From Pirellula staleyi DSM 6068 (GTDB taxonomy: Bacteria > Planctomycetota > Planctomycetia > Pirellulales > Pirellulaceae): DNA of 51,587 nt. The stretch is from positions 1-51,587 of the forward strand of contig CAMDKL010000023.1 of assembly GCA_945900945.1 (NCBI GenBank), written 5' to 3'. The notes under the pieces are model-generated. The model did no database searches, was not told the DNA's origin, and worked only from the letters and a program-made list of their open reading frames with translations. Every line of letters begins with the position of its first letter. Position 1 is the first letter of the stretch. Made by a program: the position numbers and the translations under genes. Positions 27,993 to 37,007 of this stretch are shown in pieces.

Positions 27993-29414
27993 TCAATTGT
28001 CGTTGAGCATGGCTGGGAGGGGCAGATAATCCCAGTCAAGAATCATTTTTTCAGCCAAGGCTTCGCGCAGGCGTTGCTCATCGGAAGCGACAGGTGCTTG
28101 ACCGCTCAGGTTATCCAGCTCAGATGGATCATTCTCAAGATCATAAAGTTCATACACCGGCCGAGGGCTGCTGAAGTAAGTTGTTTTTAAACCTGAGGGC
28201 AGTTGGCCAGTAGCATTTTCCGTTTGAATTTCTTTCCATGCGGCTCCACCCGCAGAGTCGACGGGTGAATAGGGTAACCAAGGCGTGCAGTTATAAATAA
28301 ACTTGTAGCGATCGCTGCGAACGGCACGTGAGAGATCGTAACCAGAGCTTGACATCTTGGACGTAACGGGTGCTGATCCATGCGGTCCACGTTCAACAAA
28401 GAGAAATTTGCGAGGCTGGTACGCTTCCCCTTTGAGCAAGGGTAGGATGCTAACACCACTCATTTTGGGATATTTAGCCAGACCAGCCGCAGCGAGTAAG
28501 GTTGGCGCGAGATCCTCGCCACTAACCAGAACGCGTGATTCGCCGCCCGGTTTAACGACCCCAGGCCAGCGAACAAGAAACGGTACATTCGATCCAGGAT
28601 CGTAGAGCGAGCCTTTGCCGTGTGGCAAGGCAGCTCCGTTGTCACCTGCAAAAACGATGAGCGTTTTTTCGAGAAGCCCTCTCTTTTCGAGTAAGGCTAC
28701 TACTTCGCCAACGGTCCCGTCCAAGCGATTGATCTCGGCACAGTAGTCTGCCAATTGCTTGCGCATCCCTGGTAGATCGGGCCAATGTTGCGGTAGCTTG
28801 AGCAGGGATGGATCAGGGCGAAACGGTTCTGGTGCATCCCAGACATGGTGCGGATCACTAAAATTTGCCCACATAAAAAAGGGCTTTTCCGTTGGCTTTG
28901 CATCGAGAAACTCGGAAAGCTGATTCGACACACCTTTGTCCGGGCCCGTTCGCAAGAAATTAACTCTATCTTTAAACGTTTTCAAATTGTTTTGGTCGAA
29001 CACTTTGACCAATGCCTGTCCGGATTTGTTCGATCCATCCAAGTGAAAACTGCGACCGCATATGCCTGTGTAATAGCCAGCTTGATCTCGCAGCAGCTCG
29101 GGTAAAGTTGCTTCATCCCTAGGAAGTGGCGCAGAGAATCTAGTCATCCGAGCAGCAACAGGCGAACGACCTGTCATGAGTGCGGCACGCGAAGGTACAC
29201 ATTGCGGAGCAGCCGTAAAGAAACGATGAAATTTCATTCCTTCTCCGGCCAATCGATCAAGCGTCGGCGTTTTTACATTCGAATCGCCATAGCAACTTAG
29301 AAAGGGATAGCTATGGTCATCACTCAACAGGAACAAGATGTTCGGTTTCTCAACCGCAAAACTATTGCTTTCTACGAAAAGTAAAATCAAACAAGATAAA
29401 ACAAGGTCGCGCAT
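27993..29414 (-). CDS. Formylglycine-dependent sulfatase (secreted)
   Basis: 473 residues with a signal peptide (about 1-20, ending SFA). The sulfatase signature CVPSR starts at Cys72, the residue converted to formylglycine. LFLLSDDHS (about 27-34) supplies the calcium-binding aspartates, and FAGDNGAALPHGKG a further metal/substrate site. It hydrolyses sulfate esters, most likely on a polysaccharide sugar; choline- or iduronate-sulfatase-like substrates are alternatives. It is last in a minus-strand operon, 10 nt after the aldolase gene, so it is probably co-expressed with sugar-acid catabolism. Confidence 0.93.
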   Translation of the reverse strand: MRDLVLSCLILLFVESNSFAVEKPNILFLLSDDHSYPFLSCYGDSNVKTPTLDRLAGEGMKFHRFFTAAPQCVPSRAALMTGRSPVAARMTRFSAPLPRDEATLPELLRDQAGYYTGICGRSFHLDGSNKSGQALVKVFDQNNLKTFKDRVNFLRTGPDKGVSNQLSEFLDAKPTEKPFFMWANFSDPHHVWDAPEPFRPDPSLLKLPQHWPDLPGMRKQLADYCAEINRLDGTVGEVVALLEKRGLLEKTLIVFAGDNGAALPHGKGSLYDPGSNVPFLVRWPGVVKPGGESRVLVSGEDLAPTLLAAAGLAKYPKMSGVSILPLLKGEAYQPRKFLFVERGPHGSAPVTSKMSSSGYDLSRAVRSDRYKFIYNCTPWLPYSPVDSAGGAAWKEIQTENATGQLPSGLKTTYFSSPRPVYELYDLENDPSELDNLSGQAPVASDEQRLREALAEKMILDWDYLPLPAMLNDN

Positions 29415-29424
29415 ACAAAAACTC

Positions 29425-30345
29425 CTAGGAAATACTTGGCAGTGCGATCAACTCCTGAACGGCCTTCAGAATCGACGCTTGCTGCGATTCGCTTAGTTCG
29501 CCCAACAGTGGCTGCATCGGTCCCGTTGCCGCAATCCCGGCAGCAGCTACAGCATGATGCAAAACGCGAATTGGCTGGATCGCATTTCGCAGGTCCTCCA
29601 ACGGACCAAAACTCACGCGAATCGCCTCTGCCTTTACAAAATCTTTTGCTCGGATCGCGCGCAACATCGCCATGGATCTGGCGGGGGAAACGCAAACGCA
29701 ACCGCTCGTAAAACCACCCACTCCAAAATCGCGCAAGTGTATGATGGCTGGTTGCTCACCGATTCCGCTGACGACGATATTTGCTGGAACGATCGACATG
29801 ATCTCTTTCAAATAGGGATCGATACAGGGATCCTCACGAACCACCGCGTATTTGATCCAACTAACCAGTCCGTCGCGGACCAAGGATTCAACCGTGGCTG
29901 CTGATAGCCATCGGTCATGCTTGATATACAGCACGATGGGTTTGCCATACTGTTCCACGAAGTGACGAACTCCGGTCGCTATCCCCGTTTCATCCGCAAT
30001 CTCTTTTTGTGGCAAAATCATGACCGTTGGGAAATGATAATCTTTCAATATCTGTGCTTGGTCCATCATGATCCCGTAGGTTGGACCAACCGATGGCACA
30101 ATCCATGTGTTCGGGGCCGCAGCATCCGCGAGGATTGACAGCGCATCGCCATACTCCGTCAATCGCATGTGATAGAACACTGCATTGCCGCCGTAAAGCA
30201 ATGTCGAAACACCACCGGCCTCAAGGGCTCGAATCATTTTGGTATTCTCGACCACCGAGATCTTGCGAAGCGAATCGCGAGCAAGCGGCGGAACCGCAAT
30301 CACACTATTTGCGATCAATTCGGGAGTAACAGCATCTGTCCACAT
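29425..30345 (-). CDS. DapA-family aldolase (2-keto-3-deoxy sugar acid type)
   Basis: 306 residues, a TIM-barrel class I aldolase/lyase of the dihydrodipicolinate synthase superfamily. The Schiff-base lysine is Lys165 (WIKYAVVRED) and the conserved tyrosine Tyr140 (IVLYIK). It starts with an ATG sharing one base with the dehydratase stop (TAATG), so the two are translationally coupled. This pairing points to cleavage or dehydration of the 2-keto-3-deoxy acid made by that enzyme rather than lysine synthesis. Exact substrate unknown (keto-deoxy-pentonate or -fuconate are candidates). Confidence 0.88.
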   Translation of the reverse strand: MWTDAVTPELIANSVIAVPPLARDSLRKISVVENTKMIRALEAGGVSTLLYGGNAVFYHMRLTEYGDALSILADAAAPNTWIVPSVGPTYGIMMDQAQILKDYHFPTVMILPQKEIADETGIATGVRHFVEQYGKPIVLYIKHDRWLSAATVESLVRDGLVSWIKYAVVREDPCIDPYLKEIMSIVPANIVVSGIGEQPAIIHLRDFGVGGFTSGCVCVSPARSMAMLRAIRAKDFVKAEAIRVSFGPLEDLRNAIQPIRVLHHAVAAAGIAATGPMQPLLGELSESQQASILKAVQELIALPSIS

Positions 30346-32090
30346 TAGAAAATATCCGGTTCTCGGTTCGAAGAATGGCCATGGAGAAAGTCAAAATCGC
30401 AGCCCTCGTGCGCTTGGGTCACGTGGCCAGCAAAAATACGATGATACCCGCGCGTCCAAGTCGTGGTAGGAGGCAACCAATTTCCCCGCCGCTTGATCAT
30501 GGTCGCTTCGTCTACTAAAAGCATCAAACTCCTTTTTGAGACATCCAATTCGATCAAGTCGCCGTTTTGAACGAATGCCAAGGGCCCACCAACATGCGAT
30601 TCCGGTGAAATATGAAGCACACACGTGCCGTAACTAGTACCGCTCATCCGTGCGTCCGATATTCGCACCATATCTCGGACTCCCTGTTTGAGCAGTTTTT
30701 CAGGAATCGGCAGCATTCCCCACTCCGGAAATCCAGGTGCACCGATGGGACCAGCGCTACGAAGCACGATTACTGTGTCGGCTGTCACCGCGAGGTCCGG
30801 ATCATTGATCGATTTCTTTAAATCCGCATAGTTGTCGAAAACCAATGCCGGCCCCACGTGTTTTTGCAAACGTGGCTCCGCCGCAACCGTCTTGATAACG
30901 CAACCATGAGGTGCCAAATTCCCGCGAAGAACACATGTACCGCCCGTTGGCCAGAGTGGATTCTCACGCGTTCGAATGACCGAATCGTCAATCACCTCCG
31001 CTGCCTGAATCTGCTCGCCTAATGTCAACCCGTTGACGGTCTTCGTTTCTAGTTGTAGCAAGTCTCGCATTCTAGAAAGTAAACCAGGCAATCCTCCAGC
31101 GTCGTAAAAATCCTCCATCAGGTACTTGCCGCTAGGGCGAATATCTGCGAGCACTGGCACCTTTTTCGACATTGCATCATAGTCGTCGAGAGTCAGTTTG
31201 ATGTCCGCTCGACCTGCCATCGCAATCATATGCACAATCGCGTTTGTCGAACCGCTAATAGACAATTGCGTGGCCATGGCATTTTCGAAACTGGCCCGCG
31301 TCAACAAACTTCGCGGTGTAACATTCTCCCAAGCAAGTTCAACCGCACGTCGGCCTGTCGCAACCGCCAACCGGCTATGTTCGGCTACTACCGCAGGAAC
31401 GCAAGCCGCATTGGGCAATGTCAGCCCGAGTGCTTCCGCAATACAAGCCATCGTCGAAGCGGTTCCCATTGTCATACAAGTACCGGCCGATCGGGCTATG
31501 CAATTCTCGACCCCTTTCCAGTCGTTGTCGCACAAATTTCCAGCACACCTTTCCGCCCAAAACTTCCAAGCGTCGGTCCCGCTTCCAAGCGTTTGATCTT
31601 TCCAACGAGCCTTGAGCATGGGGCCAGCAGGAAAAAAAACCGAAGGAATATCTGCCGAGATCGCCCCCATGATGAGCGCTGGAACTGTCTTGTCACAACC
31701 TCCCATCAGAACTGCCGAGTCGATGGGATGGCACCTCAGCACTTCCTCTGTTTCCATCGCCAGCAGATTCCGATAGAGCATGGTCGTCGGCTTCATCAAC
31801 ATCTCGCCCAGGCTCATCACTGGCACTTCGACTGGGAAACCTCCCGCCTGCAAGACGCCTCGCTTGACCTCGTCGACTCGCTGTTTGAAATGAGAATGGC
31901 AAGTATTAAGATCGCTCCAAGTATTGAGCAAAGCCACGATCGGTTTGCCTTGATAGTCAGCGTCGTCAATCCCCATTCCTTTTAGACGTGAACGATGGCC
32001 AAAACTGCGTAGGTCATCTGGACCAAACCAGCGGTTAGAACGCAGCTTGCTTGGATCTCGTTTTCCAACCACCTTGTTTGATTCAATCAT
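30345..32090 (-). CDS. IlvD/Edd-family sugar-acid dehydratase (L-arabinonate dehydratase-like)
   Basis: 581 residues. Iron-sulfur cysteines Cys64 (NTCHSH), Cys132 (GGCDKT) and Cys205 (GTCMTMGTASTM) are all present. Their spacing equals that of characterised L-arabinonate dehydratase, and Lys134 is the likely Mg-binding lysine. NTWSDLNTCHSHFKQR is typical of the pentonate/hexonate branch rather than IlvD of branched-chain synthesis. It removes water from an aldonic acid to give a 2-keto-3-deoxy acid, which the overlapping aldolase then uses. It is first gene of the operon dehydratase-aldolase-sulfatase. L-arabinonate, D-xylonate, L-fuconate and D-galactonate are all possible substrates. Confidence 0.88.
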   Translation of the reverse strand: MIESNKVVGKRDPSKLRSNRWFGPDDLRSFGHRSRLKGMGIDDADYQGKPIVALLNTWSDLNTCHSHFKQRVDEVKRGVLQAGGFPVEVPVMSLGEMLMKPTTMLYRNLLAMETEEVLRCHPIDSAVLMGGCDKTVPALIMGAISADIPSVFFPAGPMLKARWKDQTLGSGTDAWKFWAERCAGNLCDNDWKGVENCIARSAGTCMTMGTASTMACIAEALGLTLPNAACVPAVVAEHSRLAVATGRRAVELAWENVTPRSLLTRASFENAMATQLSISGSTNAIVHMIAMAGRADIKLTLDDYDAMSKKVPVLADIRPSGKYLMEDFYDAGGLPGLLSRMRDLLQLETKTVNGLTLGEQIQAAEVIDDSVIRTRENPLWPTGGTCVLRGNLAPHGCVIKTVAAEPRLQKHVGPALVFDNYADLKKSINDPDLAVTADTVIVLRSAGPIGAPGFPEWGMLPIPEKLLKQGVRDMVRISDARMSGTSYGTCVLHISPESHVGGPLAFVQNGDLIELDVSKRSLMLLVDEATMIKRRGNWLPPTTTWTRGYHRIFAGHVTQAHEGCDFDFLHGHSSNREPDIF

Positions 32091-32159
32091 TTATGGCAAC
32101 TACTGCAATTTCCGATGTACCTAGTAAGACATTATTTTAAGGCTAGTGTAACAAAACTA

Positions 32160-33845
32160 TTAATTGGGAATAGAGATTGTTTGCTCTCGATGAATCTCCA
32201 AGTGCTTTCGCCATTGATCGTTGTCCATAGCCGGATAGTCTGTTCGGAAGTGAACGCCCCGAGATTCCGTCCTGGCCAATGCGGCCGTTGCCATCTGAAG
32301 ACTGACGGTCAAAATATTCTGCAATTCCCATCCGTCCACACTAGCCAAGTCCTGGGCTAATACATAACTACAATATTGCTGTATCGCATGCACCGCTTCG
32401 GAAAGACGATCCTCGCGACGTTGTACCCCTACATTTCGCCACATTAACGCGCGAACTGCATTGCGAATGTCGGTCAAGTCGATCGGTTGGCCTGTCTCAC
32501 CCTTGGCTGGACTTGAAACTGGTAAAACTCGCAACTCGCTCTCGGCGTTGCTAAGCGCGGCTTGTGATGCGTTTCTGCCGGCAATAGCGCCATAAACAAG
32601 TCCTTCGAGCAGGCTGTTCGAAGCCAGTCGATTCGCGCCATGCAACCCCGTACTTGTTACTTCGCCAGCCGCCCAAAGCCCGGGTAGTGTCGTTTGAGCT
32701 TTGCCATCCACCTCGCAGCCGCCAATCATGTAGTGTGCACCCGGGCGAACCGGAATCGCGTCCGTAGCAATATCCAGCCCGAAACCCGCGCAAACCTTTG
32801 CGATGCTTGGAAAGCGCGCTCGTACGTGCTGAGCATCTAGGTGCTTCATCGTCAAATACACGCACGGTGCTCGCGTCTTCTCCATTTGATTCACGATAGC
32901 TTTACTTACAACGTCTCTCGGTGCTAACTCCAATCGCGGATCGTATTCACCCATGAACCTGTGGCCCGTAGCATCAACCAAAAAGGCACCGTCGCCACGT
33001 ACAGCTTCCGTAATCAGCGTTCGTGAACTACCGGCGATATATAATACGGTTGGGTGAAACTGCATGAATTCCATGTCTCGCATCACGGCCCCAGCTCGGA
33101 ATGCAATCGCGTGACCATCTCCGGTCGCAACCCGAGGGTTGGTCGACTCGCGAAAAACCTGGCCGCATCCACCAGTACATAAAATAGTTTCTTTGGCCCA
33201 AATCAAATGCGGCTTCCCTCCTCGTACCGACGCAACTGCACCACGACAACGTCCGTCATTCGTCAATAGGTCAATAGTAAAAGTTTCTTCGCAAATCTCA
33301 GTATGCCGACGCTCGCGAGTATGCGCAATCATCGCCCGCATGATCTCCTTGCCCGTTGCGTCCCCCAAGGCATGAATGATTCGCTGATGCGAATGACCAC
33401 CCTCGCGACCAAGAACAAGCTGACCTTCGTGCTGGTCAAATCGCGTTCCCCATTTGATTAGCTCAGCCACCCGATCCGGAGCCTCGCGAACTACGAGGTC
33501 GACGACCTGCGGGTCGCACAAGTCGCCCCCCGCGACCAACGTATCTTGAACATGATTATCGAATCGATCCTCTGGATCCCAGACGCTCGCGATTCCCCCC
33601 TGTGCGTAAGTGCTATTGGATTCCTCAAGCTTGTCCTTGGTGAGAATCAATGTTCGCAACGATGGATCCACTTCGTGAGCGGCTCGAAGCCCTGCCAAGC
33701 CCCCTCCGATGATGAGCACATCGGTAAAAAAATGCCCGCACCGCTTGGGCTCAATAGGCACTAAGTAGCGAGGCGTTAGCTGCGACCAAGGCTGTGTCAG
33801 AATTCGACTTGGTATTGTCGTCTTGGATGATTCAAAAATCGGCAT
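32160..33845 (-). CDS. nadB: L-aspartate oxidase
   Basis: Oxidises aspartate to iminoaspartate with FAD, the first step of de novo NAD synthesis. 561 residues. The FAD motif is GGGLAG at 47-52. NSTYAQGGIASVWD, the segment HQRIIHALGDATGKEI and the C-terminal FAD-binding TGLHGANRLASNSLLEGLV are all family-typical and argue for NadB rather than fumarate reductase. A C-terminal helical domain is present. It has an N-terminal leader of about 38 residues before the Rossmann fold. nadA and nadC are not nearby. It lies between the sugar-acid operon and a palindromic gap. Confidence 0.94.
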   Translation of the reverse strand: MPIFESSKTTIPSRILTQPWSQLTPRYLVPIEPKRCGHFFTDVLIIGGGLAGLRAAHEVDPSLRTLILTKDKLEESNSTYAQGGIASVWDPEDRFDNHVQDTLVAGGDLCDPQVVDLVVREAPDRVAELIKWGTRFDQHEGQLVLGREGGHSHQRIIHALGDATGKEIMRAMIAHTRERRHTEICEETFTIDLLTNDGRCRGAVASVRGGKPHLIWAKETILCTGGCGQVFRESTNPRVATGDGHAIAFRAGAVMRDMEFMQFHPTVLYIAGSSRTLITEAVRGDGAFLVDATGHRFMGEYDPRLELAPRDVVSKAIVNQMEKTRAPCVYLTMKHLDAQHVRARFPSIAKVCAGFGLDIATDAIPVRPGAHYMIGGCEVDGKAQTTLPGLWAAGEVTSTGLHGANRLASNSLLEGLVYGAIAGRNASQAALSNAESELRVLPVSSPAKGETGQPIDLTDIRNAVRALMWRNVGVQRREDRLSEAVHAIQQYCSYVLAQDLASVDGWELQNILTVSLQMATAALARTESRGVHFRTDYPAMDNDQWRKHLEIHREQTISIPN

Positions 33846-33883
33846 AGAATCTTATAACGAGGTTTTACGACGGTATGGCTAGA

Positions 33884-34080
33884 CCGGATAATTCATTAGC
33901 CGAAGAGTGCTAGCCTGGGGCTGCTAAAAAATTCGGTATTGCAACAACTTTGGTTTGCGTAGTTTTTGTCCCAAACTACTTCCAATCCACTATACAATAC
34001 CGAATTTTTAATACCCAGACACTAAATTCCACGAAAAACTTCTTTCTTCAAACCTTGCTTTTTCAATGCCCAATTGGGCA
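33884..34080. repeat. Gap with nested inverted repeat
   Basis: AAAAATTCGGTATTG (33927-33941) is an exact inverted match to 33995-34009. Inside it GTAGTTT (33959-33965) pairs with AAACTAC (33973-33979), so an 83-nt stretch can form a long nested hairpin. 33884-33923 looks like a degenerate family-A repeat. A 14-bp palindrome tgcccaattgggca lies at 34067-34080. There is no gene in 33846-34167. Confidence 0.6.
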
Positions 34081-34167
34081 ACGCGCGACGGCACAGTACG
34101 ATAGTCAGTGAAAAAGTGGCCCAGAATGATCGGAAGTGTTGTGTCAACGGGTGATGGTTATGCCAGT

Positions 34168-34752
34168 TTATTCATGTACAGGTGCTTTTTGTTTTGACTG
34201 CTTCGCCAATAGCAATCCAAGGTAACTGCGAGGTTCTATCTGCGACAGATGGAGTTGCCTGCCGATCTCTTGGATATCCTGTTGTGCCAACTCAATCTCC
34301 GATTTCTCAAACACGATTCGCTCGATTTCGACAAAGTAGCCAATCGATTCCACATGATCCAGAGTGACGGTAACGCTTCGCGAGCAATGCTCCAGCGCAT
34401 ATACCTCTCGGGTTTTTGGTACCATGAGCGCCACAACAAAACCAAGATGTCCCCAAATTTTTAACCAGTCGTCCATGGTGCCAGAAACCATCGGCAACTC
34501 GATTTCAGGACGAATTTTTATCGGGCCAGCCAAACGTGGCCCCTTGTAGGTTATCAACGTCTCGCCATCGATCTCGCGAATGCGTAGCGCCTCGTCGGTC
34601 TCGCGAAAATCGCGGGAAGGATGCCTTAAATAAGTATCGCGATGCTCCTCGCGTCTCAAAAAGACCGCACCAAACCTCTCCAATCTCAACCGTGTTTCCA
34701 CTGCATTGCTAACGCGGAATTTACATTCGGCCTCCATCGGCGTAGTCGTCAT
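34168..34752 (-). CDS. CYTH-domain protein (class IV adenylate cyclase / triphosphatase family)
   Basis: 194 residues. The N-terminal ExExK motif (EAECK at 7-11) and the acidic/basic tunnel residues (REIDGETLITYKGP, IRPEIELP, VTVTLDHVESIGYFVEIE) identify the CYTH fold. Members hydrolyse or cyclise triphosphate substrates (thiamine triphosphate, inorganic triphosphate, ATP to cAMP). Which reaction occurs here cannot be read from sequence. It starts 15 nt after the methyltransferase stop on the same strand, so it is likely co-transcribed with it. Confidence 0.88.
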   Translation of the reverse strand: MTTTPMEAECKFRVSNAVETRLRLERFGAVFLRREEHRDTYLRHPSRDFRETDEALRIREIDGETLITYKGPRLAGPIKIRPEIELPMVSGTMDDWLKIWGHLGFVVALMVPKTREVYALEHCSRSVTVTLDHVESIGYFVEIERIVFEKSEIELAQQDIQEIGRQLHLSQIEPRSYLGLLLAKQSKQKAPVHE

Positions 34753-34767
34753 TTGAATCGCGATTCT

Positions 34768-35607
34768 CTATTTGGGCAAAATGAGCGAACCGCCCTGGTT
34801 CGAGTTCATCGCAAACTTCCTGGCTTTGATTCTCAAATACGGCGGGATGTAACGGCTTCGATGACCCATTGTATCGGCTGCCGATTCCAAGTTGGCGTGA
34901 TTGGGTTCGTGAATTTCCTCAATCACCATCCCACTGCGGCAAATACCGCCGAGTATCGACTCCAAACTGTGTGCTACCTCTCGCGTATTCGGCTCGCGCA
35001 ACGAACTTGGCTCGTCCGGCTTGGCAGCAATCGCAACTGCGCCCACTTCCGTCTCGATGGTGTACTTGCCATTCCGAGTCTTTAAAGAAGTCTGCAAATT
35101 GATCGGCTGCTTGTGTTGCGAAACATACAATCCGCTCGGTTTCAGTACCCTCGATACTTCTGCAAATACGCGAGCGACATTCGATACGTAGCAACTGCTT
35201 ACTGGCTGTATCACTAGGTCAAACTCGGCGTTACGAAGCATGGGCATGTCCAACATCGACCCCTGAATTAATCGGACATTGAACTTCAATTCCTGAGAGA
35301 CACGCCGATCGAGCTCGAGCATGCCATCGCTGAGGTCCAAAACGGTCACGATCGCACCTGCCGCATGGTACAGGGCACTATGTCGACCACCTGCCGCAGC
35401 GAGACACAAAACATGCCACCCTCGAATGGAACCGCCAAGCCAACCCGCACCATCGACAATCTCGAGCGGCCGTCGCAACTCTTCGTCGGTAACGGTTTTC
35501 GCTAATACATGGCCTGTGCGAGCCATTCGGTCGTATGCGATCTGATTCTGGGATTCTATGGTTTCGCGATCCAATTGCGGAGGAGTGTCCCATCGGTTGC
35601 ATTCCAC
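34768..35607 (-). CDS. Class I SAM-dependent methyltransferase
   Basis: 279 residues. The SAM-binding motif I VLCLAAAGGRHSALY lies near 66-80, an acidic post-I residue is in VTVLDLSDGMLELDR, and the motif VIQPVSSCYV is the family equivalent of motif IV. The methyl acceptor is unknown. The start overlaps the C-terminal 52 nt of the cytochrome/WD40 gene; similarity to relatives already begins at LDRETIESQNQIAYD, so the long overlap seems real rather than a mis-called start. It is probably part of the same operon as the downstream CYTH gene. Confidence 0.85.
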   Translation of the reverse strand: MECNRWDTPPQLDRETIESQNQIAYDRMARTGHVLAKTVTDEELRRPLEIVDGAGWLGGSIRGWHVLCLAAAGGRHSALYHAAGAIVTVLDLSDGMLELDRRVSQELKFNVRLIQGSMLDMPMLRNAEFDLVIQPVSSCYVSNVARVFAEVSRVLKPSGLYVSQHKQPINLQTSLKTRNGKYTIETEVGAVAIAAKPDEPSSLREPNTREVAHSLESILGGICRSGMVIEEIHEPNHANLESAADTMGHRSRYIPPYLRIKARKFAMNSNQGGSLILPK

Positions 35608-36950
35608 AGTCGAACTTCACCGTTCATCGCTCCGCCAGCAATTCGATTCGTTCCGGCATGATAACTGGTTGCAAGGACCCAGTCCTGATATCCCGATAGA
35701 GTATGCGTAATTTTATTGCTGCTCTGATCGATTCGTCGCAATTGATTATCGGCTCCTGCAACAAAAATAAAACCATCGCCGCGGGCAATCTTGTATGCTT
35801 CGCCACCTACTGCCACCTCCGTGACTTTCTTTGCAGCTTCCACCTCCCATCGATGTAGCTTCTTGTCGGTACCAGTTGAAAAAACTTGCTTTCCATCGGG
35901 TAAAAAAGCGACTCCGCGAACCGCTGCCGCGTGCCCTGAATAACTCACCAACAACTCTCCGCTATTGGCATCAAAAACTTTAGCTGACTTGTCGCGACTT
36001 GCTGAAACGAGTCTAGTTCCATCGTCGCTCCAAGCGATCGCAGTTACCCAATCTGCGTGATTGGCAATTGTACGTGTCTCCGCCAAGGAATCGGTGTTGA
36101 CGATACGAATGAGTCCGTCGGCCGATGCGATTGCGATCTCGTTGCTTACAGGTGGCCCAGTCGGAGTAGCCGGTTCGGAAGATGCTTTCGGAATTGGCCT
36201 TACGGCTATATCGAGCACGACGTCACTCGTTCGACCTACAACCCCCTTCAATTGCCCCGATTCAAAGTCCACCAATCGAACTTCACCGTTCCTACCTGGC
36301 TCACCACATCCCACCGCGATGGTCTTCTGATCTGCTAAAAAAACAATCGCATGGACACGCTGTCCAATATTTTTGATCCTTCGCGTGAGCGTCCCATCCG
36401 CTGCGTTCCAAACCGTGACTTCATGATAGCCGCCGACCAAAAGATGCGAGCCATTAGGCGAAAACGCCAAAGCGGTGATGGGCGTCGGTGCTGGATAGGT
36501 TGCGGGCGGATCGGCAAATTGCCTAGGTGGAATAACCAAGTTCAAAGTCGTGTTGCTTTTCTCGCCATCAAACTTGGCTCCCTCTGTGAGCCATCGCTTG
36601 AGCACATCGATTTGGGCACTCGTCAAGGCTTCGGCGTCCGCAGGCATGCGCTCGGACATGTCGCCCGAATTGATGCGTCGCATTAGTTCGCCGCTAGCTG
36701 CCGATGCGGTCACGATAGGTATTTCACCCGAGTCGCCTGGCTTTAAAAGCTCGTCGAAGGTATCGATTCGGTACCCCCCCTCGGCTTTTTTCGGTCCATG
36801 ACAGGCAACGCAGTTCTCAAGAAAAATTAAGGCGACATCGCTACGAAAACTGACCGGCTGAGCATTGGGTTCAGTAGCCCAAGCTGACGAAAGCAACGAC
36901 GAGAATGAAATAAGAACGGAAAGAATCCGAGTGTAAACTGGAGGGACCAT
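35556..36950 (-). CDS. PSCyt1 cytochrome / WD40 protein
   Basis: 464 residues with a signal peptide (about 1-26, ending AWA). The PSCyt1 domain (about 30-125) carries the heme c motif CVACH at 47-51. About six WD40 repeats follow (ITALAFSPNGSHLLVGG, VTAIAWSDDGTRLVSAS, VRGVAFLPDGKQVFSTG, ending EVRLWNATDGTLL). It is the compact counterpart of the 923-residue protein at 8394-11165, without the coiled coil. Gene order DUF1501, DUF1549/1553 protein, PSCyt1-WD40 recurs in planctomycetes, and a periplasmic or surface complex is inferred. Function unknown. Confidence 0.9.
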   Translation of the reverse strand: MVPPVYTRILSVLISFSSLLSSAWATEPNAQPVSFRSDVALIFLENCVACHGPKKAEGGYRIDTFDELLKPGDSGEIPIVTASAASGELMRRINSGDMSERMPADAEALTSAQIDVLKRWLTEGAKFDGEKSNTTLNLVIPPRQFADPPATYPAPTPITALAFSPNGSHLLVGGYHEVTVWNAADGTLTRRIKNIGQRVHAIVFLADQKTIAVGCGEPGRNGEVRLVDFESGQLKGVVGRTSDVVLDIAVRPIPKASSEPATPTGPPVSNEIAIASADGLIRIVNTDSLAETRTIANHADWVTAIAWSDDGTRLVSASRDKSAKVFDANSGELLVSYSGHAAAVRGVAFLPDGKQVFSTGTDKKLHRWEVEAAKKVTEVAVGGEAYKIARGDGFIFVAGADNQLRRIDQSSNKITHTLSGYQDWVLATSYHAGTNRIAGGAMNGEVRLWNATDGTLLRNWIAKP

Positions 36951-37007
36951 TTTAGTATCCGTCGACCTTTAGTGTTGAAACAGAAACTCATCCGTATTGA
37001 CGAGTAC

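Noticed and set aside
31230-31985. Plus-strand 251-codon frame over the sugar-acid dehydratase
   Set aside because: Antisense of a gene with all iron-sulfur cysteines in place; the product looks like shadow sequence.
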